Below, in pieces: positions 59,434-64,000 of a stretch of DNA of 64,000 nucleotides. Position 1 is the stretch's first letter, and each line of letters begins with the position of its first letter. Made by a program: the position numbers and the translations under genes. The notes beneath the pieces were generated by a model, which saw nothing but the letters and a program-made list of their open reading frames with translations, was not told the DNA's origin and did no database searches. Origin of the DNA: an uncultured Kiritimatiellota bacterium (lineage in GTDB: Bacteria > Verrucomicrobiota > Kiritimatiellia > RFP12 > DVOR01); assembly GCA_944391085.1 (NCBI GenBank), contig CALXSE010000012.1:1-64000 (forward strand). Direction: 5' to 3'.

Positions 59434-62400
59434 ACCGTCTGCGCACCCTGCTTGCCTCGCCCCTCGCGTGGGGCCTGATCGCCCTTGCCCTGCTGCTCGC
59501 GAACCTCGCGCCGTGGGTCTATCCCGGCGCGGCCACCGCGCTTTTGGCCGACGCGCTTGGCGTCTGGCCCGCCGGCGCGGATCCCTCGCACCCGCTGGCG
59601 CGGCTCGTGTTCGGGGCCGTTGGGGCGGCGTTGCCGGCGGGCGGCGGCGTGGCGGGGCTCAACGTCTGCTCGGCCATCGTGGGGGCGCTCTGCGCGGCCC
59701 TGCTCTGCGCCCTGGTGCGCGGGCTCTTCCGTCTGCTGGCCGACGAGCCGCGGACGGCGCCGCACACGCCGTGGGCCGAGGCGCTCGCCGTGGCGTCCGC
59801 GGCCATGGCGCTCCTGCTTTCGCCGCCCTTCCTGCGCGCGGCGACGCACTTCCAGTGGCAGCCGTTCGACCTGTTGCTGGCGCTGTCTGCGGGCGTGTTG
59901 ATCCTCCGCGCCGCGACGGCCGGCGGGGGGGCGCGGCTGGCCGCGGCCGCTTTCGCCGTCGGGCTGACGGCGCCCGAGGCGCCGGAGCTGCTGCTGCTCG
60001 CGCCCGTCCTGCTGACGGCGCTCGGCGCGGCCCATTGGGCGGCGAGCGAGCGCGTGGACGCCCTGCGCTTCCCCGTCCGCCTGCTGCTGCCGGCGGCGCT
60101 CGGCGCGGCGTTGACGTTCCTGGCCGCGGGCGCGCTGGCCGTGGGCGGAGGCGCGCCGAGCCTGCTGGGCGCGGCCAAGGCGCATCTGCTGGGGTTGCTG
60201 CTGGCGGTGGGGGCCTTCTTCAACGGGCCGTGGATTCTATTCACCTTCTTTGGGCTGTTGCCCGGGGCGCTCGCGCCGTTCGTCATCCGCGCGGTGGGGG
60301 CGAACCTGCGCTCGCTGCCGGTGCTGGGCACGACGGCCACGCTCGGCGCGCTGGGGGTCTTGGCCTTTCTGCCGCTGGGCGTGGCGCCCGGGACGCTCTC
60401 CGAAGCGTGGGGCGAGGCCTATCCCGTGCTGGTCTCCGCCGCCGTGGCGCTTGGGGTCGGCGCGGCCGCCGGGGCCGCGTGGCTCCTGATCACGGTGCGG
60501 CAGCCGGCCGAGGGCGCGCAGGAGGGCGGCAGGCTCCGCCCCCTGGGGCGTGGGCTGGGCTGGGCGCTGTTGCCGGCGATGGGCGTGGCGGCGGCCGTCT
60601 TCGGCGGCTGGGGCGCCGTGCGGGCGCTGGCGGCCGACCGCGCGCTCTCGGGGCTCCCCAAGGCCTACGCCGACGCGGTGCTTGACCGCGCGGCGGGGAC
60701 GTGGCTGCTGGGCGACGGCGCGACCGACCGCCTCCTGGCCCTGCGCCTGGCCGAGCGCGGGGAGGCGGACGGGATCACCCTGCTGGCGCGGGACGACACG
60801 GCGCGCGTGCTGGAGGCCTTCGACGCCTCGCCCTTCTTCGCGGGCTTGCCCGAGGCGCGGCGCGAGACCATGCGCCTGACGTTGCGCGACCTGGGGCTGG
60901 ACGCCTTCCTGCGCGATTGGCTCGCGGGCGACCCGGCGGCGCTGGGGCGCTTCGCCACGTTGCTCCTGCCGGCGGGCGGGCCCGAGGGGTTCCGCCCCGT
61001 GCCGGAGGGGCTTTTGTATCGGTGTGTGGCGGACCGTAAGGTGCAGCATTCGGCGCTCCGCGTGCCGCAGGGCGTCTCCGAATGCCTGCCGCAGGCCGAC
61101 GCGGAGGCGGGCGAGGCCGCGGCGCCGGCGCTCAGGGCCTTCTCGAGATACGTGCGCGGGCGGCTCGGCGCGGTGGCCAACAACACGGCCTTTTACCTGC
61201 TTGACGCGGGGCGGGAGGATGAGGCGCTGCCCCTCTTCCGGGCCGTCTATGCGTATGACCCGGACAACGTCTCGGCCCTGTTCAACATCGTCGAGCTGGT
61301 GCAGCGCGGCCACGCGCCGGAGCTGCGCGACTGGTGCCGCGCCGAGGTCGACGGCGTCATCAGCCGCCTCAACGGCGCGCGTTACCGCCTGGACGCCATC
61401 CTCGTGCGCTACGGCTACGTCCGCTCCCCCCAGCTGCTGGGCGCCTTCGTCTCGCGCCTGGCCGAGGCCGGGCTCAGCGCGCAGGCCCTCGCCGGCATGG
61501 CGCGCATGGGCGAGCTCTTCGGCGACGCGCAGGGGCCCGCCTTCCAGGGCGCCCTCGCGGCCCTGGCGGCGATGGACCCGGCCCGCCGCGCCGAGGCCCG
61601 CGAGCGTTACGCCGCGCTCGTGCGCGACACCGCCGACCCCGCCGTCAAGCAGGGCTACGCCCGCGAGCTTGTGCGCCTGGCCATCCTCGACAGGGATTTT
61701 GAGGCCGCCCACGCCTGGCTCGCCCAGGGCGAGGCCCTCGGCGACCCGGCCGACCTGGGCTACGAGCGCGCCCTGCTCCATGTCGCCGAGGGCGACCCCG
61801 GCGCCGCCCGCGCGGCCCTCCGCCGCTGCCTGGCCAAGACCCCCCGCGCCATCGACGCCAACGCGATGCTCGCCACCCTCCAGCTCCAGGCCGGCGAACT
61901 CGAGGAGCTCCGCGCCAAGACCCTCCCGCTGCTGGTTTCCGCCGCCGGGACGGAGGAGAACTACTTCGTGCAGGTCATCCGCGCCCAGCTGGCCGAACGC
62001 GAGGGCGACCTGGCCGCCGCCCGCTCCGGTTACCTCCGCGCCCTCGCCCTCCGGCCCGAGGTCGACGCCCTGCGCAACACCATCCTCGCCCTCGATATCC
62101 GCCTCGGCGACCGCGTCTCGGCCAACACCCACGCCCGCGACTTCCTGAAGCGCGACCGCGGAATGCCCCTGGCCAACTACGTCATGGGCGCACTCGCCCT
62201 CAACGAAGGCCGCCTCGACGACGCGCTGGCCTATCTCTCGCGCGCCACCACGCCCACCGCCCGGCCCCAGCTCCCCGAGGCCTTCAACGACCTCGCCGAA
62301 ACCCACCGCCGCCGCGGCGAGTGGGAGGCCGCCCTCGCCGCCGCCCGGCGCGCCTGCGCGATCGACCCGGACCTTGCCGTGGCGCACGAGACCGCCGCCG

Positions 62401-62654
62401 CCGCCCTGCTGGGCCTGGGCCGCCACGCCGAGGCGCATCAGGCCCTCGACCAGGCCGTGGCCGTGGAGCGGCGCCTCCGCCCCGACCAGCCCGGCGACCC
62501 GCGCTTCGCCCTCACCCGCGCCCGGCTCCATGCCGCCGAGGGCCACGACGACCTGGCCCGGGCCGCCCTTGCCGAGGCCCGCCGCCAGTACGATGCCCTC
62601 GACCCAGGCGCGAAGGCCGAGTTCGACGCCCTCGACGCCCAGCTCCGCAGGTGA
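59430..62654 (+). CDS. Large multi-pass membrane protein with TPR region
   Basis: A 1,074-residue protein. The N-terminal third has about ten membrane helices (LLASPLAWGLIALALLLANLAPW and others) resembling DUF2723-type membrane proteins. The C-terminal half consists of tetratricopeptide-like helical repeats (ALPLFRAVYAYDPDNVSALFNIVEL; EAALAAARRACAIDPDLAVAHETAAAALLGLGRH). A role in lipid-linked sugar or protein modification is possible but unproven. The start is GTG 59430, overlapping the upstream stop. Confidence 0.6.
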   Translation: MNRLRTLLASPLAWGLIALALLLANLAPWVYPGAATALLADALGVWPAGADPSHPLARLVFGAVGAALPAGGGVAGLNVCSAIVGALCAALLCALVRGLFRLLADEPRTAPHTPWAEALAVASAAMALLLSPPFLRAATHFQWQPFDLLLALSAGVLILRAATAGGGARLAAAAFAVGLTAPEAPELLLLAPVLLTALGAAHWAASERVDALRFPVRLLLPAALGAALTFLAAGALAVGGGAPSLLGAAKAHLLGLLLAVGAFFNGPWILFTFFGLLPGALAPFVIRAVGANLRSLPVLGTTATLGALGVLAFLPLGVAPGTLSEAWGEAYPVLVSAAVALGVGAAAGAAWLLITVRQPAEGAQEGGRLRPLGRGLGWALLPAMGVAAAVFGGWGAVRALAADRALSGLPKAYADAVLDRAAGTWLLGDGATDRLLALRLAERGEADGITLLARDDTARVLEAFDASPFFAGLPEARRETMRLTLRDLGLDAFLRDWLAGDPAALGRFATLLLPAGGPEGFRPVPEGLLYRCVADRKVQHSALRVPQGVSECLPQADAEAGEAAAPALRAFSRYVRGRLGAVANNTAFYLLDAGREDEALPLFRAVYAYDPDNVSALFNIVELVQRGHAPELRDWCRAEVDGVISRLNGARYRLDAILVRYGYVRSPQLLGAFVSRLAEAGLSAQALAGMARMGELFGDAQGPAFQGALAALAAMDPARRAEARERYAALVRDTADPAVKQGYARELVRLAILDRDFEAAHAWLAQGEALGDPADLGYERALLHVAEGDPGAARAALRRCLAKTPRAIDANAMLATLQLQAGELEELRAKTLPLLVSAAGTEENYFVQVIRAQLAEREGDLAAARSGYLRALALRPEVDALRNTILALDIRLGDRVSANTHARDFLKRDRGMPLANYVMGALALNEGRLDDALAYLSRATTPTARPQLPEAFNDLAETHRRRGEWEAALAAARRACAIDPDLAVAHETAAAALLGLGRHAEAHQALDQAVAVERRLRPDQPGDPRFALTRARLHAAEGHDDLARAALAEARRQYDALDPGAKAEFDALDAQLRR

Positions 62655-62658
62655 CGCC

Positions 62659-63990
62659 ATGCGCTACGCAAACCGAAACGCGCTGATCCTCGGCGCCGGG
62701 AAAAGCGGGGAGGCCGCGGCGAATTGGGTGACGGCGGCGGGGGGGCGCGCGGCGGTGGTGGATGAGGCGTGGCAGGGGGCGCGCCTGGCGGAGCTGGGGG
62801 CGCAGGGCATCCGTTGCCTGCGGGCGACGCGGGAGCGGCTCCCGGACGGGGCGTTCGACCTGGTGGTGACGTCCCCCTCCATCGCGGCGGGCCATCCGTG
62901 GCTGGAGACGGCGCGGGCGCGGGGGTTGCATGTGATCTCGGAGCTCGAGCTGGGGGCGGACGCCTGGCGGGGGGATCTGATCGCAGTGACGGGCTCGAAG
63001 GGGAAGAGCTCGGTGGTGAAGGCGGTGGCCTCCGCGTTGCGGCTGGCGGGGCGCGAGGCGTGCGAGGCGGGGAACTATGGCACGCCGCTGTGCGCGCGGG
63101 CCCTTGAGCGGGCGGACCGGGGCGCGGGCGCGACGGCGGTGGTGGAGGCGTCGTCGTTCCAGTTGGAGCAGACGCAGGGGTTCGCGCCGCGCCTGGCGGC
63201 GATCCTGAACATCCAGGCGGATCACCTTGACCGGCATGGGTCGTTGGAGGCCTACGCGGCGGCGAAGGGGCGCATCTTCGAGGGGCAGCGCGGGCCGGCG
63301 TGCCGGGCGTTCCTGCCGCCGGGGCTGTCGGCGGGGGCGGTGCCGGAGGGGGTGGCGGTGGAGCGTTTCGGGCCGGAGGCGGCGTGCGCGTGGCGGTATG
63401 TGGACGGCGCGGTGCTCCATGGGGGGGCGCGCATCCCGGTGACGGGCTATTTCGCGAACGCGGTGCTGGGGCCGGCGGCGGCGCTGGCGGCGGCGATGCT
63501 GGATGGGTGCGGGCTGACGGGGGAGGAGATCGCGGCGGGCTTCGCGGCGTTCGAGCCGTTGCCGCATCGGATGGAGCGGGTGGGGACGCGCGGCGGGGTG
63601 GCGTATGTGGACGATTCGAAGGGGACGTCGCTGGCGGCGACGCGGGCGGCGCTGCGGATCGTGGGGCGCGGGGCGCGGCTGATCGCGGGGGGACGGCTGA
63701 AGGAGCGCGACCTGGCCTTTTTGCTGCCGGATTTGGCGGCGTGCGCGGTGAAGGCGTATCTGATCGGCGAGGCGGAGGGGCCGCTTTACGAGGCGTGGCA
63801 CGGCACGGTGCCGTGCGTGCGGTGCGGGGAGCTGGCCCGGGCGTTCCACGCGGCGGAGCGGGAGGCGAGGCCGGGGGAGACGGTGTTGCTTTCGCCGGGG
63901 TGCGCGTCGTTCGACCAGTTCCCGAACATGGCGGCGCGGGGGGAGCTGTTCCGTCGCCTTTTCGAGGGGCTCCCCCCGGCCCTCCGCTGA
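62659..63990 (+). CDS. murD: UDP-N-acetylmuramoylalanine--D-glutamate ligase
   Basis: A 443-residue Mur ligase adding D-Glu in peptidoglycan synthesis. Motifs: N-terminal Rossmann-like domain LILGAGKSGEAAANW; ATP loop TGSKGKSS (a variant of GTNGKST); SSFQLE; NIQADHLDRHGS; DDSKGTS; and C-terminal LSPGCASFDQFPN, which is specific for MurD. It starts 4 nt after the TPR protein stop. The stop is at 63990, so the gene is complete in the window. Confidence 0.93.
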   Translation: MRYANRNALILGAGKSGEAAANWVTAAGGRAAVVDEAWQGARLAELGAQGIRCLRATRERLPDGAFDLVVTSPSIAAGHPWLETARARGLHVISELELGADAWRGDLIAVTGSKGKSSVVKAVASALRLAGREACEAGNYGTPLCARALERADRGAGATAVVEASSFQLEQTQGFAPRLAAILNIQADHLDRHGSLEAYAAAKGRIFEGQRGPACRAFLPPGLSAGAVPEGVAVERFGPEAACAWRYVDGAVLHGGARIPVTGYFANAVLGPAAALAAAMLDGCGLTGEEIAAGFAAFEPLPHRMERVGTRGGVAYVDDSKGTSLAATRAALRIVGRGARLIAGGRLKERDLAFLLPDLAACAVKAYLIGEAEGPLYEAWHGTVPCVRCGELARAFHAAEREARPGETVLLSPGCASFDQFPNMAARGELFRRLFEGLPPALR

Positions 63991-64000
63991 GCGCGCCCTC

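Overview
The window is a chromosomal segment of a very GC-rich bacterium, apart from one visibly AT-richer 10-kb island. A fused SecD-SecF, six PEP-CTERM-tailed exported proteins, a Tat-type sulfatase and a family of exported proteins with a VES(D)xVGY start point to the PVC superphylum, most likely Kiritimatiellota or a relative. FeoAB and a biotin synthase of the anaerobe type suggest an anaerobe. The taxonomy is inference.

Layout. 1-3.3 kb: end of sbcD, then sbcC. 3.3-7.6 kb (minus): two-domain glycosyltransferase, tRNA-Cys, NIF3-family protein, Gfo/Idh/MocA oxidoreductase. 7.6-9.6 kb: hemB and an overlapping Xer-type recombinase. 9.6-19 kb (minus): a PEP-CTERM protein, then rpoC and rpoB behind a strong promoter. 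19.2-21.8 kb (minus): uvrC and an ABC permease. 22-30 kb (plus): CNNM/CorC protein, nadD, rsfS, lysA-like decarboxylase, exported unknown, dinB, anchored coiled-coil protein, bioB. 30.2-33.7 kb: feoAB and an outer-membrane-like protein. 33.8-35.3 kb: a second PEP-CTERM gene and a gene-poor tract with 61-bp tandem repeats. 35.3-40.2 kb: HIT protein, TIM-barrel protein, Kef-type antiporter, thrC. 40.2-47.5 kb: FtsW/RodA-family protein, sulfatase, Tat flavodoxin, then tRNA-Ser, secDF and yajC on the minus strand. 57.7-64 kb: ruvB, GspG-like protein, large membrane/TPR protein, murD.

The most striking region is 47.6-57.6 kb. Four two-gene cassettes, each a VES(D)xVGY protein followed 16-34 nt later by a PEP-CTERM protein, are arranged A(+) ... 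B(-) [promoter segment] C(+) ... D(-). All four VGY genes share an almost invariant stretch of 28-34 bp at the predicted signal-peptide cleavage site. Only copy C has a start codon and a complete signal peptide; A, B and D begin abruptly at the shared sequence. Neighbouring sites are inverted relative to each other. Inversion B/C would flip the promoter plus signal-peptide segment onto cassette B in frame, inversion C/D would swap C and D, and inversion A/B would swap A and B. This is the geometry of a shufflon combined with a promoter switch and predicts phase variation of an exported protein pair. No dedicated recombinase is visible in the locus.

Between cassettes A and B lie a membrane protein, a frameshifted RelE/YafQ-like toxin with its antitoxin, and small unknown gene pairs. 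Several units end in a recurring GC hairpin with a GGAT or ATCC loop, often beside intact or relic PEP-CTERM tails. Several genes also carry a TATAAT-like box only 6-9 nt before the start codon, suggesting leaderless transcripts.
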